NCBI GenBank assembly: GCA_036583965.1
Contig: JAZBQD010000027.1
Span: 23,071,001 to 23,135,000, forward strand
Source: Prunella strophiata
Lineage: Eukaryota > Chordata > Aves > Passeriformes > Prunellidae
DNA length: 64,000 bases
Direction of reading: 5' to 3'
Made by a program: the position numbers and the translations under genes. The stretch's first letter is position 1. The number at the start of each line of letters is the position of its first letter. The notes under the pieces were generated by a model, which saw nothing but the letters and a program-made list of their open reading frames with translations, made no database searches and had not been told where the DNA came from. This document shows positions 26,003 through 38,482 of this stretch, piece after piece.

Positions 26003-26060
26003 TGATATAAAATAGCTTAATTAAAATAGTTTGATATGAAATAGCTTAATTAAAAGTTAA
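25988..26060. repeat. Minisatellite-like tandem duplication, period 29
   Basis: Two adjacent 29-base units (26003-26031 and 26032-26060) share TGATAT.AAATAGCTTAAT. A partial 15-base unit (25988-26002, TGATATAAAGTAGCC) precedes them. The units differ by a few substitutions. Confidence 0.8.
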
Positions 26061-26489
26061 TTCAAGTAAGTTTTCAGTGTGCTGTAACTATAATCCTTCA
26101 GCACCAAACTTTCCAATCAGGACATATTTTTAATTGATAGAAGTGTTACAGTGGTTTTAGGAAATCTTTTTCAATTAATTTGGAAGCGTTGTTCCAGTTA
26201 ATAGAATCAATGCCTGTTGCTATTTATCTTCAGGGGACTGTTTTGTTTCTAAGCAAATTAAATCCCAGAGGACAGAAAGTTGTATTTCAGCAGACTCTCA
26301 ATATGTTTTCTGTTTAAAACAATTGCAAATGTGCTGGTTGCTTTTAAAGCATATAATATGACTTCAACTTCTGTGCAAAAGGCTGTGAAAGACATTTTGG
26401 ATATACCATTTCCCAGGGGAAGAAGTTCCATTGGAACAGAAATCACATCAAGATTTCCACACAAAAGCTAATACACACTGCAGTCCTGA
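26061..26489. other. Non-coding AT-rich sequence
   Basis: Nothing recognisable. Antiparallel 63- and 68-codon frames here overlap one another and are chance frames. Confidence 0.55.
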
Positions 26490-26850
26490 TGTTAGTCTGA
26501 CAGTGCCTTCCCTCTGCTGTCATGGATTTTATTTATCCTCATCAAAGCTGGACCTGTCTGATGGGTGACAGTGCTTCCAAACAGGCTGCCAGCACGTGGG
26601 CATGTTGGGCAGAGTTCTAACAAACCTCCCCAGGCACAAGGAGCAGCAGCCAGCCCTGCATGCAGCAGGATCACACACCTGGAGTCACTCAGCCCTTCTG
26701 GCAGTGCAGCACAAGGGCTGGTGTTTCTTATGCATCATTCCCCACAGACCAGGCAATCCTCCTGGGGAGTGAGCCCAGAGCACCCCTCAACAAGTGACCT
26801 GGAGGCAGGACTGGCCTTGGTTTTGGTCAAGATGTGCACTTGTCCTGCAA
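26490..26850. other. GC-richer, CpG-poor patch
   Basis: This patch is enriched in CAGCAGCC, CCAGG and CTGGAG words, with one CACGTG E-box near 26593. The 114-codon plus-strand frame (26565-26909) is serine-, proline- and glutamine-rich, reflecting composition, with no recognised domain and no convincing splice sites. No gene is called. Confidence 0.35.
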
Positions 26851-29800
26851 ACCAACAAACAAAACTGAAATCCCATCCCACTGGATCCAAATCTCGTTTG
26901 GTTTCTTGACCTACAAGAAAATGCTGTGCATCTTTCTGGTGTTTTGCAAGATGTTTATGAATTGACTTTCCACTGGAGAGTATTTACCTCTGTCCAGCCA
27001 GAGCAATGTGTACTTTGTGCAGTGTCATCCAACAGCTTACTTATCCCTGGTCATAAAATATTTTATTAATATCAAATTTTGTGCCCACACCTCCCACATT
27101 CCCCCCAATACACTGAGGCCATTTCTTCTCTATTGCATAGCTCCTTTTTCCTTTGGGAGTTAAACCATTCCTTCATCTGCCCCAATCTGCATTTCATTCC
27201 TGTTGTGTAAGGAAGTTAGCTATGCCTTTTGAACTCCCAAACCAGAAAAATCAAGATAAAATCAGGCTCACATACAAAAAGGGCACAGCTTTACAAGTTT
27301 ATGTTCAGTGACACCCAACACCAGAAATTCACCACTCACACGTCTAATTCTTTCTCAAATGTTGCCTATCTGATTTCCCCTCCCCAGCCTTTTCCTAATG
27401 TCATTTTCCTGCTCATATTCTTTAGGCTTTCACTTATCTAACAGGTCCTGACGATCTGGTCATTGCAAACCACAGAGCACTCCGTAAGTTTTTCTTCCCT
27501 GCAGGCTGAACTGTTGGTCCCTGCATGTGTGACACTGGGATGGATTCACAACAGATCTTTGTATTTAAGCAAATTTTAATCAGTACAGATGTGAAGACTG
27601 CATTAAAACTAGAAAACAGCCATGCTTCATTTTCCTTAGTTAGATATAAAGTGATAGCACAAGCTAACAGAACTAATAGTAGAAACACAAGAAAATCTAT
27701 CACTTAAAGGATGCTTATTAAGAAAATTATCTCCTTTCTCTCAAATGTCATGGTGAGATGGCACAGATGCTGTAAGGTGCTTAAGCTAAGGCTGTTAAGT
27801 GTAAAGGATTTACTGTGCAGTGATTATTTACTATGATATGTCAGCATCTCCTTCAAGTAAAGGTGAAATGAGCTGGTGGAATACAAAACACTATACCATG
27901 ATTAATAAAGAAAAGCCAAAAGATTGGTCACTGATCAGGTAATATAAATTCCTTAGAGCCAAAGAAAGGATGACCATAATAATTCATGAATAATTTATCT
28001 AAAGATAAACCATTTGCAACAATAATCAACCAGAAATGAGTAGCTATTCTGAGCTAATTAAAGGGCCCATTTAAGTTCTGATTGACAGCCTTGCACTACT
28101 GGGCATTGTGTAAGAGATAATCCACTGAGGGCAGTTAAGCAGAGTTATGTTGCCTCCCATTTGAAAGCTGTGTGGCTTTTCTCATTTGGAGGTTTTGGTA
28201 TTCCTGTAGCAGATGGATTATCTGAGAACAGCTTATGGACAGCTGTAGTGTTTCTACTTACAGCACAGCCAAAAACACACATAAAGTTACTGTAAAAGCT
28301 TTTTCAGAAGTTTGATACAGGGTCAAGGTTTGTAATGCAACACACACAGTTATAACCATATTTGTCTTTCAAGGAAGAAGTGACACTTTTCCCCTCTAGC
28401 TTTTCAAGCTTGACATATTTCAACAAAGTCTATATCCTCTTAATGATTCCTCCCCATAACAACTAAGCTACTTGGAAAAAAATATTATTTGTATTTTAAT
28501 CACTACATACCAAACCAGAAAACAGCAGCCTGAATTCAAGTATACCTAAGGTGCAATCTATGCTAGTTATTCTTGTGGTGCATCTCAGTTATTCAGAACA
28601 TACTGGATTAGAATATAATGAGCTGTAAAACAAGATATAAGAACTGTATTTTGTTACTAGCATGTTAACAATAATTACTAAGTGTTATTACTACTTTTGT
28701 TGTTGTTTTACTGGGAAATCATTGCATTATTCATGTTTATCACTCAGTTATCTGCTTCTCCCTCCTCTGTTTTAATTCCTCTCCTTCACATCAGAGAAGA
28801 TTCAGTGCAGCAGCATAGAGGCACAGCAACTTGGTAATGTGCTACTCATCACAAATTACAACTCACATTTCACTGCTTTGCTAAATGCAAAGAGCGAGGA
28901 CTTGAGGAAATCATTAACAAGATCTTATTCTGTATTTTGGATGGTAATTGAGCATAGAGAGACAGCTAAGTCATTACTCATTTTTCTAGGAATTAAATAA
29001 TTCTCTGTTTGAATTAAGCCATTTGAAATCCACTTCACTAGTTAGTTCATGGAATGCTGTGTTTAATCACTATCCATTCAGCTAGGACAGTCAGCTTTTA
29101 TTAAAACAGAAGGGAACTCATCCTGCTTCAGATCATCCAACAAGGCTCACTTCCTACATCAGGCTTTAGGGTTGAAGCTATGTTTGAGGGCAGCTCTGTG
29201 TGTCAGCTGTGTCAGGGCAGGTGACAAATCCTTGCCTTCCACACATAGTTCAGAAGTGTGGGCTGCAACATGAGAAATGAACCAAAGAGTTCCTCAAATT
29301 GTCTGTGTGAGAGGTACAGAGACACCAGAAATACCTGTCACAAGGCTCACAGGTGTCTACACAAGACTCTTTTTGTTTATGTACCAGGAGAGCAATACAT
29401 GCACTGTTCATGCTGCATGTTACACACCCATGGCTTGGATTTTGGCCCCAGTCTGATCAGTATGGAGGGTCCCAGCTCCAGCTGGATGGAAAGCCATGGC
29501 CCCAGTGAGCCACTGCAGCAGCTGGATCTGCTGTGTGCACTCATTGAACAGGGAAGGATTGTGTGGTGTGAGAGGCCACAGCATTTCTCAGAATGTGATC
29601 ACTGAAGTTTTGAAATAATGTCTCTGTAGTTAGAGCCCTAAGGTTTTAGAACCATGAGCTAATAGCAGTTAGAAATGGAAATGGCTTAGATAATCAGAGA
29701 TAAGGAAATAAAATCTTACAAAGTTCACACTCCGAATTACATGTTGAATTCACTAACAGTGCTCTTCCTAGGAAGATGGCAATTTGGACAAACATCATGC

Positions 29801-31577
29801 AAGATAAAATTTTACTTCTTTCATGGTAAGAATACTCAAATTGAAGTTTCAGTAAGTAGTATGCAGAAACAGCTTCCTGGGTGGTAGTGTGGTGCATAAT
29901 TAGTATCAGCTCTGACAAAGTTACCAATTTCCTGTTTGCAATCTGTACTTACTATAAATGTGAAGAGATGGAAAGTCAATGCATCTTAATGGACATGTTG
30001 ACTCATTTATGGCTGGGTTAGGTTTACAAACTGACTGTGGTTTTTATTTTCTTCTCTTTATGTTTGGAAGGCTGACTCAATCAGCAAAGTGAGCAAAGTA
30101 CTGATCACCTCAGGAGATTACTTTCCAGTGGGCTGAATAACTTCCAAAGAAAAACACCCTAACACCAAGTCCTAATGGTTTCTTTAGAGTCTCTCAAAAC
30201 TGGTAATTCTGCAAATGCAGGGACATTTCTATCTACACTGCAATGCTAGGTGCTATTTAATGATTGTTTTTAAATTCCAGTGTACTGATTTGAGTGGATT
30301 ACTGTTTGTTTTGTGTGTTTGGTTTTTTTTTTTCAAATTTACCAAGTGTCTTCCTAGACTGAAGATATTTGTCAGGCACTAAAAGAAAAGGGGAGGGTTA
30401 GGGAAATACCAAATACTGTTTGTAACTGTCTATTTTTAAATTTTTATTCTGAGTAGACCTATGGTTAAGAGAAATGTGAAAACAGTTGATCATTAAAGAT
30501 TAATACTGTAGGAGATTACACTATCAGATAGAACTGCATTATTTATAGAAAAATACATTAATTTTCAAACCTTTTTCTGACAACTACTCTACTTATGGAT
30601 TTGAAAATTAAATTGCACTTGAATTAAGGAGTTGGCTCCTACCCTGTTATTCACTGTCAAAGCTACAATCCAGAAGATTTATAGCAACATAAAGAATTAG
30701 ATGAGCACAAAATTGAAACATTCAGCAGTGAAAGATATCAATTAAAAAAGGATAAAAAAACCTCCACCTGTGATGTTTTTCTCATTTGCACAGTGACTCT
30801 GGCTGTGGCAAATGCTGCTTAATAGAGATGGTAGCAATAAGAAAATAAAGCAACTGCATTTCACATGACTAATTTTTTTTTTTTTTTTTTTCCCAGAAAG
30901 GCCCATTTTGCACAATCTTGGAATTTTTTTATCATGCAGCTATCTCACAGATACCATTTTTTAACAAAAGAAACTAAAAAACATGTGATAATTTCTGGCA
31001 GTAGACACAGAATCTAACTTTTCAAAGACAAAGCATTATGGATTCCTAGCATTCCATTACTCAGAAACTTAGATCTTGGGCTGATGTCAACATAGCTTTT
31101 TATAAATTAAGATTCTTCCTTATATTCTTATAATTTAATGGTAAAGAGCTTGTTCTGGCAAACTACAGCGTGGCAGGCAACATTCTTCTTTTCCCTGACT
31201 CTAAGGAGTCATTCAACTTAACAGAAAAATCCCTCAACTCCACATTAGGATCCTACAGAGATTTTGGTAATAGGCTGTCAACATTTTCAGTTTCAGCAAT
31301 TACCCAAGAGATGAATTCTTAATGAATTAAGCAGGCTGCTAATTTACTGGAATTGTCTCATTGTCCATACGTTTAGTACTTTCTGTGCATGCAGAAATCT
31401 TGTTCTTTTTTCCCTTTCCCTGACAACTGTTAATCAAATTGCATTCAGATCTAATTTTACTTACATCTATTTGTGCTTGAGGAGATTTGGTTTACTGAAA
31501 TTATTTTCAATATGAAATTTACATTTTTGGAACATCTTTTGTTATTTTTTTGTGAAAACTCCAAGACAAACTCCACC
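26851..31577. other. Non-coding sequence, mostly AT-rich
   Basis: No gene is supported in this 4.7 kb. It includes a T11 run (about 30323-30333) and a T19 run (30873-30891). The 115-codon frame at 29258-29605 has several cysteines but no recognisable domain. The block at about 28010-28280 is dense in homeodomain-type words and is discussed as a possible conserved element. Confidence 0.5.
30873..30891. repeat. Poly-T run (T19)
   Basis: Nineteen T followed by CCCAG. It mimics a polypyrimidine tract plus 3' splice site, but the sequence after it is not open in all frames for long and no exon is supported. It may equally be the tail of a minus-strand retroposon, though no target duplication is visible. 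Confidence 0.85.
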
Positions 31578-31609
<32 letters not shown>

Positions 31610-31615
31610 AAAAAA
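31578..31615. repeat. Interrupted poly-A tract (A19-G-A18)
   Basis: Two long A runs split by one G at 31597. Low complexity causes the poly-lysine and poly-phenylalanine chance frames on the two strands. Confidence 0.95.
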
Positions 31616-31819
31616 GAACAATGCAACCCTCTTGCTTTCCATTTATAATAGAGCAAAACTAAATCTTCACTCAGCTCAGTTATGTTTCCATAAATATGTA
31701 ATCACAGTATAAGGCAGCATCTTTATCCAGGAGCTCTAACTGATCTTTAAACAGACTCTGTTAGCTCCAACTCTTGTCTGCAGAGCAGCAGGCTGGGAAG
31801 GAAGAAATCAGTTCAGTCC
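31616..31819. other. Non-coding spacer
   Basis: Short unique sequence between the A-tract and the inverted-repeat cluster; nothing else recognised. Confidence 0.5.
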
Positions 31820-31975
31820 CTTTGAGGCAGCTCCTGTTTTAGGAGAGCAAAGCTGCTTCTGCCACCACCTGAAATCAGGCTGGCATCACCTGGGTGACCA
31901 AGGCATTCAGGTCAGAATGGAAAGGAGGAGCCCATTCTGACTGAGATTTTTATTGGGAAGCACTCTCCCAATAAA
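31820..31975. other. Cluster of five consecutive inverted repeats (possible structured element)
   Basis: Five self-complementary units lie head to tail in 156 bases. (1) CTTTG/CAAAG (31820-31824, 31848-31852) encloses CTCCT/AGGAG with a GTTTT loop; an alternative outer stem is GCAGC/GCTGC. (2) CCACCTG pairs with CAGG-C-TGG (31865-31871, 31876-31883) around an AAAT loop. (3) TCACC/GGTGA lies at 31886-31897. (4) GTCAGAATGG/CCATTCTGAC is perfect, with an 11-base loop (31911-31920, 31932-31941). (5) TTTATTGGGA/TCCCAATAAA is perfect, with a 7-base loop (31949-31958, 31966-31975). Units 4 and 5 alone make two perfect 10-bp stems within 65 bases. Complementarity is seen directly. Whether it is a structured RNA, a DNA regulatory element or coincidence is unknown, and no known RNA family is recognised. 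Confidence 0.45.
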
Positions 31976-33041
31976 GCACTGAGCAGACCCCTAAAACTTA
32001 CTAAATAATTAATGAAAAATATGTGCTCAGATATTCAGGAATATTTGAGAAATGTTTTCTTTTGGCTTGTCTCACACAATTGCATGGCAGACTATAAGTG
32101 TAAATGTTCTTAAAATTAATATAAAGACTGATTTCTGCATAGCCCAACTACAAACATAAAATAGGTGCCAAGGCAGTGAGACAGACACATCTTTCTAGTT
32201 GCTTTTCTTTTTGGTTTTGGTGTTTTTTTTTAAATAATGTAATAATTTAAGGATATATTTGTAAGTAATATTCCTTCTGTGTACTGCCAGAGTTCCCAAA
32301 ATTCTCCATGGATTTCAGAAGCATCAGCTCTGCTCACTTTCATTTGCTGGGTATGTACAGAGCTCCCAGCTTTACAACAGCTCTGAAACTCTGAACTGCA
32401 TTGCCACAGAGAACTAAAAAGGAACAAAGATGTCTTGAACTGAATTTTGTTGTGCTTTCCAAAAGTCAATAGCAGAAGTGAGTGTACCAATAGGTCATAT
32501 TTAGCAAACATTATAAAACACCCAAATGCCCAAGGATCAGTGTCTAAGTAAGAAACTGTAGTAAATTTTTTCCTCTAACTTCAGATGGAGTAGAACCAAA
32601 ATTAAACATGTTTCTACTGCTGGGATGAAAAGGGCAACCCTTTGACCTCTATAATATCTGCAATTATGAAGTCATTAAAGGAGTCCAAGAAATCAAGGAA
32701 CTAAGAATATTGATAAATTTGCTGAAGTGCTTTATCAAGGAAATATCTACTGCTGTCCACCTATCACAAGAAATTCTGAAGAACACAGTATAAAAATGAT
32801 TCAGTACATCTCTGTCAGTGATTTTACAGATGTGTCATGCTACAACAGCATCAGTCCAGGCAATATGACTTCTCTTACCCTTTCCAGAATACTTGAAAGA
32901 AACATTTCTTTACCTGTTTCCAAAGTTAAAAGACATTTGAAGAAAGCATCTTTGATTTCTTTATTAGAGTTTAACAGCCAACACTTGCCCACTCTGCAGC
33001 TCTACTGCACAAAGACAAGCTCTGTCCAAAGCAGCTCACAA

Positions 33042-33090
33042 CAAACAAACAAACAAAAAACCAAAACAAAAAACTCAAAATAAATAAAAA
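33042..33090. repeat. (CAAA)n and A-rich low-complexity tract
   Basis: Four CAAA units grade into CAAAA, CAAAAAA and AAATAAATAAAAA words. Simple repeat. Confidence 0.85.
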
Positions 33091-34720
33091 GACACAGACA
33101 ACACACTGTACAGATGAGGGCCTGGGGCCCAAACACAGCAAAACCCTTAGAAATAGAACTTTCATCAAAGACCTCATCTGAATACAAACCTTTTTAGGTC
33201 ATAAACCATATTGCCACTGCTCAGTCTCCCTTTTACAGCCAGCTGTGGGACTTTTATTTGTTGTTTGTTTACTCTTAAAGCAAAACAAACAAAGGCTATA
33301 CAACCCATTGCTGATCTACAAATTAAAAAAAAAAATCAAACTCAACTTTGTTAAAAATATTGATCTAGAAAGAAACTATTTAGTATCCAATACTTTGTTG
33401 CGATTCATAATTGCCAGTACAAATCTGGTTTCTGTATCTTCACTGCAATAAAACATTCACTGCCATTAAGAACATTATTTCCATATTACATACAAAATCA
33501 TCAGCTTTAATAATTTTCTAGCTGCCTGGGAAATAGAGGCTGTTAATATTCATATTGAATTATAAGCTTTTCATATAGCCTAAACAATTATTGTAATGAA
33601 TGTTTCAATAGGTGTGTGATATTGGTTTTCAGTGATGTTAAATTATTCAAATTGATTGTAGCCAATAGGACCTTAATTTATTATATTGCATTATTACAAT
33701 GTAATTGCTTTCCCCATATTTGGGACCCTCCTTGGTTGCTGATTAAGCCCTGTGAGCTCCCCACAGCACATGGCACCCAGCTCAGTGCAGGTGTTACTGC
33801 AGTGTTCCACAAGTGCAGACCTCTGGGAGTGGGGAATGAAGGGTAAAGACCAAATAAAATCTTATTTCTAGGGCTTAGGACAGCATAGAGATGTTTCTCT
33901 TCCTCCCACCTTGTCCCTTTTCCACTGTAGGACCCGAGTTTAGGCCCAGGCACGACTTTTCTTCACTTGGGATTATGGCAACATCCTGGACAATATTTCC
34001 CAGTTCCATAAACCAGAAGGACCACAGCTGACCTTCAGGTGTCAGGTACTTGATAAAAACCTCCCATCCTATCATTTGTTAGAAATCTCATTCCATGACT
34101 TTGAGCTGAATCTAAATGGAATTATTTAGGGCTTGGATAATCAGACTCATCCCCAGTGGTGTGTTTGAACTTTATCTCATAGCAGTGTCACATAATTATG
34201 ACAAAACTCTCCTCTTTCCAGTGCTATCTCCTCTGCTGGTGGAAAGGCAGAATTGAACAGACTTACATATTAGACCAGATATCATATTTTTCTGCAAACA
34301 AATGCTATTCTGGTCCTCCTAAGTTTGCTTTAATAAATAGAATGACTGATAGTTATGTAAACAAAATATTAGCCTTTTGCTACATTACACATTTTCTGAA
34401 ACATAAAGAAAAAAATCAAACTAAAAATCAAACTTGCACCCTTGTGGCCATATTTTGGAGCTACAAAAACCAAGTCAGACAGTAAACTCTCATTTTTCAT
34501 TGAAGCAACAGAGCTGTTCAGTTTCATTTTTCCCAAGAACTTGATCATTATCTGGTCATGGTCATATAAATGCCTTTTCCTACATCCCTTGTCTTCTGTC
34601 AGTTTACTTTTATTTAACAAGTTTTCTACCAGCTACTGCTCACAATGTAAACCCCAATAATCACAAAAACAGGGAATATATTCTGAGAAATAAATAAATG
34701 GACCTCACCACTCTCCCCTC

Positions 34721-34762
34721 AAAAAACCCCAAACAAACAAAAACCCAAAAAAACCGAAACAC
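34721..34762. repeat. A/C-rich low-complexity tract
   Basis: Irregular AAAACCCC, AAACAAAC and AAAAACCC units. Simple low-complexity DNA. Confidence 0.75.
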
Positions 34763-35994
34763 CACATACCCCCCAAACCATGCAGGTAGTAAATATATTG
34801 GTATTTTACCAGCATTTATCCCTTGGCACATTGTATAACTTAAAGCTGAGGCCATTCTTTCCTAGGACCCCACAATGTGTTTATCTGTGCTTACCCTATA
34901 TAAGAACATTATCCCGCACACACAGCCTGTAGCTGCAAGCCACAAACATCAACAATATCCACCTTGATTCTATGGAGGACAACATTAATTGTTATTTCTT
35001 ACAAAAATACTCCTTTCTTGATCTTTAATTGTGATTTGACTATCTAAAGTTTAAAACCACATGTGGAAATCAGAAGTTGGAAGAAATGGGGCTGTTTCAG
35101 ACTTGCTTTCCCTAAAGATGGGCTTGCTCTGTCATTTATGAGTTCTAATAGTGTCAGTCCCTTTAATTGAAAGGCTGCTGGTTTTTCCAAAGCACTTCCA
35201 GTTCCTGTGCATAATTTTATAAATGTCTTTTTATTAGTTCCTAAATTCCCTTTCCACTGTGGGCCTGCTTTAGGGACTTTGGTAATTATCTAATTTACCT
35301 CAAATTCTGACCCCTGGGTTACTGGCAGGAAACCGACTGCCCTTTCCCTCTTTTTTCTATTAACTGCACACTTAGAACTGAAAGAATAAAAAGTCATCAT
35401 GAAATGAAATTACACAAAGGTCAGCTGTGGGGATGGCTTTTTTCTTCCCATGGTATTAGTTCCACATTAACTTTGATTAAACCACAACGAGGGTCTGAAG
35501 GCACTGGTGGACTTTGCCAGTGTAAACAGGCACAGAGGGTTCCATATTGTCCATATTCTTGGTACCATGGACTTCAACAATGTTGAAAGCAACAGAAGCT
35601 ATCTAAAACACTATGGGGTTTTTGGTGTTGTTTTATATCATTCATTTAAGGAAGTAATTTTTTGAAAATTTATCAGAGATTAACCATTTTTCTAGTATTG
35701 AAAAAAAAAAACATGAGTAAACCCCTCCTAAATCAAAATCAATATCCCATGATCCCAGCAATTAACATGACAAGTTATTTGTTAAAGCAAAGAGTTTAAA
35801 ATAAAGAAGAAAATATATTTGTAAAAATTAATCTTCAGAGGGAGGGAGGTGAGTACTTCTGAGCAAACCGAGGAGGCTCACATACAAGCTTTGAAAATAG
35901 GAAATGCTATAAAGGATCTGACAAGTTCTAAATTAATGGCATTTCCAGTCTCAGTGAATGCACGTGACTCAAAGTGCATGCTAACCTACTGAAG

Positions 35995-36009
35995 AAAAAA
36001 AAAAAAAAA
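35995..36009. repeat. Poly-A run (A15)
   Basis: Fifteen consecutive A after GAAG, with no retroposon signature. Confidence 0.9.
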
Positions 36010-37489
36010 GGAAAAGATCCTGATGTTTACTTGTTTTTCACATGGAAGGCAGTGTTTGAAAGCTCACTGAAAGCCTTTACAATACCCCAAAACAGTTCTC
36101 TCTGAGTTCAGTGGACCTCAGATGAGCCCTCTGGGGAAGAAAAGGAGGGTAGATAATGTTTACAAAGGATAGTTTTGATTAAAAATGAATCATCAGGAGG
36201 AAATTAAAACAAAAAGAATTGACTGCATTTACATCTATTTTGGCACAGGTTCATATGAAATGCTGCAAACTGCACTAGCAGAAATTAAAGAAATAATAGT
36301 AAGAGATTTCAAAATAGAATAGTCTAAAGAACCAGGTTAAGAAATATCACTGAGGCACCTCCTGTGATGAACACCTGCCAGAGACTCTGACAGGGCCCTT
36401 CTGAACACTGGAGTTTGGAAACGTTGCCTTTGTGCTGATGAACAAGCTTGGGTCTGGGGGAGCAGCTGAGAAATTGTTACCATTGGAGATTTCCAGCTGG
36501 GTTTTGTCGAACAAGTAACAAAAACTTTCAGAGAATTCCAGTGAATTCTGTTTACCAAGCTCCAATCTTACCAGTGATGTTGGAAGAAGGGATAGAGGAT
36601 GACCACATAAACAGAGTGGAGTTTTGTTTTGCCATTTTTTTTCTGTTTCATACCAAAAGGTGAGGCTCACAGGACACAGCTGTGTCAAAACCACTGGTGG
36701 GATTTTGCCCTTTGATTCCCCTCTTGAGCACACAGGCCTCCTTAGGACTGAGCAAAACCTGCATATTCACATTTCAAGGTTTCTAATGCCTTGAGGGTAT
36801 AATTAATGGCCAGGCACAAGTACACTGAGTAAAGGAACCATGCTGCAGGATTGCTGGGGAAAGAGGAGACAGAGTACAAATGTGTATCAGCAAACGCCTG
36901 TGTTCTTGTGCAGCCAGAAGACAAATGCAAGTTTATCTCAATGGCAGGCACTTAAGACAGTTTGCTTCTAACAGTGGCTTTTCTCTTTTTAGAATTCCAA
37001 GGGTTTGAGGAGAAAAGATTGGGTGCATTTATTTTATAGGAAAGGCACTAAAACACACGACCCAGCAGGATATAAATGCTTTTCCTTTCTACACTACAAT
37101 GCCTGTTTTCTGAGTAGATGTGAATACAGAAAACTTGAACTAGAAGATATTGCTTGAGCTCTCAGTACCATCCATAAAATCAGCACTAACAGCTTTTAAT
37201 TGCCTCTTTTTTCACATGAAACCACTTCAGAAATTGAGCAGATGTGGAACAAGGGGATTAAGCTTTGAATTTGTGCCTTGAGCCACAGGGCTCTTTCATG
37301 ATCCTGAGCTGGTCACTTACACCTGTGTATTCAAAATTACCTAAGGGATTGCAAAGTAAATAAACTGCTGCAGTTACCTTGCTGTACAAAGTTTCTTCCA
37401 CTTCTCTGCACCAAAATGGTGACTGTGCAGGTTCTCTAGCATTTCTGAGCTTTCTGTAAGGAACTGCAAAATGTTTGATTCCCTGTAAA

Positions 37490-37995
37490 GACACCTCTCA
37501 AGGAGCACCAGGAGCAGCTCCATGAAGCAGGATGAGCAGGAGCCAAAGGTGAGCGCAGCACAGGCTGCCCCTGCCAGCTGGCACCACCCCAGAGAGCCTG
37601 AGCAGGGAGAACAGGCTTGTGATGGATCCAAGAGACAGCCTGGCACACCTGTGGCACAGCCCAGGGAGGCAGCTGAGCTCAGTGGAAAAGAAGCAGGGAA
37701 AGGGGAGGAAGGCAGGCTGCTCAGGGCATTTAAACCTACAGCTGCCCTTGGGGCCATGACAATACCCAGGTGCATGAGTTTCAGAAGTGAGATGAATTAA
37801 ATAGCTGCAATCTAGTCCAATTTGCTCTTTATCAGCACAAAAGAAATCTGGCCCACTTGCCAGGCTGTCCAGAGACAAGCAGTAATGAGATGACAAGAGC
37901 TTGGCTGGAGTGGAGAGAGCTCTGCTGGCAGAGCTGTGGGGAAGAGCTGCTGGAGCACCTGCTCCCAGCATGGCTGGCTCCAGCTGCCTCATCCA
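37490..37995. other. GC-richer, CpG-poor patch with overlapping chance frames
   Basis: A roughly 500-base block rich in CAGG, GCAGC and CTGGC words, with a single obvious CpG. Both strands stay open for unusually long: 164 and 133 codons on minus, 92 codons on plus, and the start of a 182-codon plus frame. Low stop-codon density follows from the high GC. The frames disagree in register, show no domain, and none is bounded by a clear splice pair. No gene is called. Confidence 0.35.
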
Positions 37996-38476
37996 GATTC
38001 ACAACAGTTTTATATACAGCAGTTTTCCTCCTAAAAGGAATGAAACAATCACATACAATATTTCCAAGGCATGATGTTTCTTTCAAATATTTAAAACCAG
38101 CAGAAAGAACCCATCATAATATCAAGAATATGAAACATAGCTACCAAGACACAGCTATGACTTTATACACTGAAGATGCAAATTTACTGTGTGGATATGA
38201 TCAAACAGTTTGCTGGGTTTTAAGAAATAACTTCCTTCTGACTGCACACAAGAGCATTTTGATAAGACTGTGCTGTCAGGGAATTTATTCCTTCAAAAAT
38301 ATTCAGGGTATGGTAGGTGTGGTGCATGTAAATAAGGACAAAGACATGTCAATGCATACATGCAACCTTTATTGCTACATGCTAATCCAACAAGATGTTG
38401 GGTAAGCCATGCTTTTACCTGCATTACCAATTACTTTCTGTGAATATACCACAGAGAAAAATAATTATGGAAAACA
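37996..38476. other. Non-coding sequence upstream of LTR A
   Basis: Unique AT-rich DNA. The second half of the 182-codon plus-strand frame (37857-38405) runs here without any recognisable domain. Confidence 0.5.
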
Positions 38477-38482
38477 CTTCAT
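38477..38482. repeat. Target-site duplication, left copy (LTR A)
   Basis: CTTCAT, repeated exactly at 38889-38894 just outside the right LTR end. It is the footprint of staggered integration. Confidence 0.92.

Larger units (their letters stand above)
31976..37489. other. Non-coding AT-rich sequence with simple repeats
   Basis: No gene is recognised in this 5.5 kb. It contains CAAA-type tracts (33042-33070 and about 34721-34762), an A11 run (about 35704-35711) and an A15 run (35995-36009). Frames up to 128 codons (36347-36733 minus; 32727-33083 plus) show no domain. The segment at about 33440-33720 is dense in SOX, POU and homeodomain words. Confidence 0.5.

Noticed and set aside
30873..30900. 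T19 followed by CCCAG as a 3' splice site
   Set aside because: It is better explained as a homopolymer. No open, domain-bearing exon follows before stops.
31457..31712. Poly-lysine and poly-phenylalanine frames
   Set aside because: Both are translations of the A19-G-A18 tract on the two strands.
37498..37992. 164- and 133-codon minus-strand frames in the same GC-rich patch
   Set aside because: They overlap in different registers with each other and with plus frames. The composition is serine-, leucine- and cysteine-rich from GC bias, and there is no domain or splice support.
37857..38405. 182-codon plus-strand open frame, the longest in the window
   Set aside because: Its first part lies in a GC-rich patch where stops are rare. 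It has no recognised domain or coherent composition. A frame of this length is not improbable in 128 kb of strand sequence.
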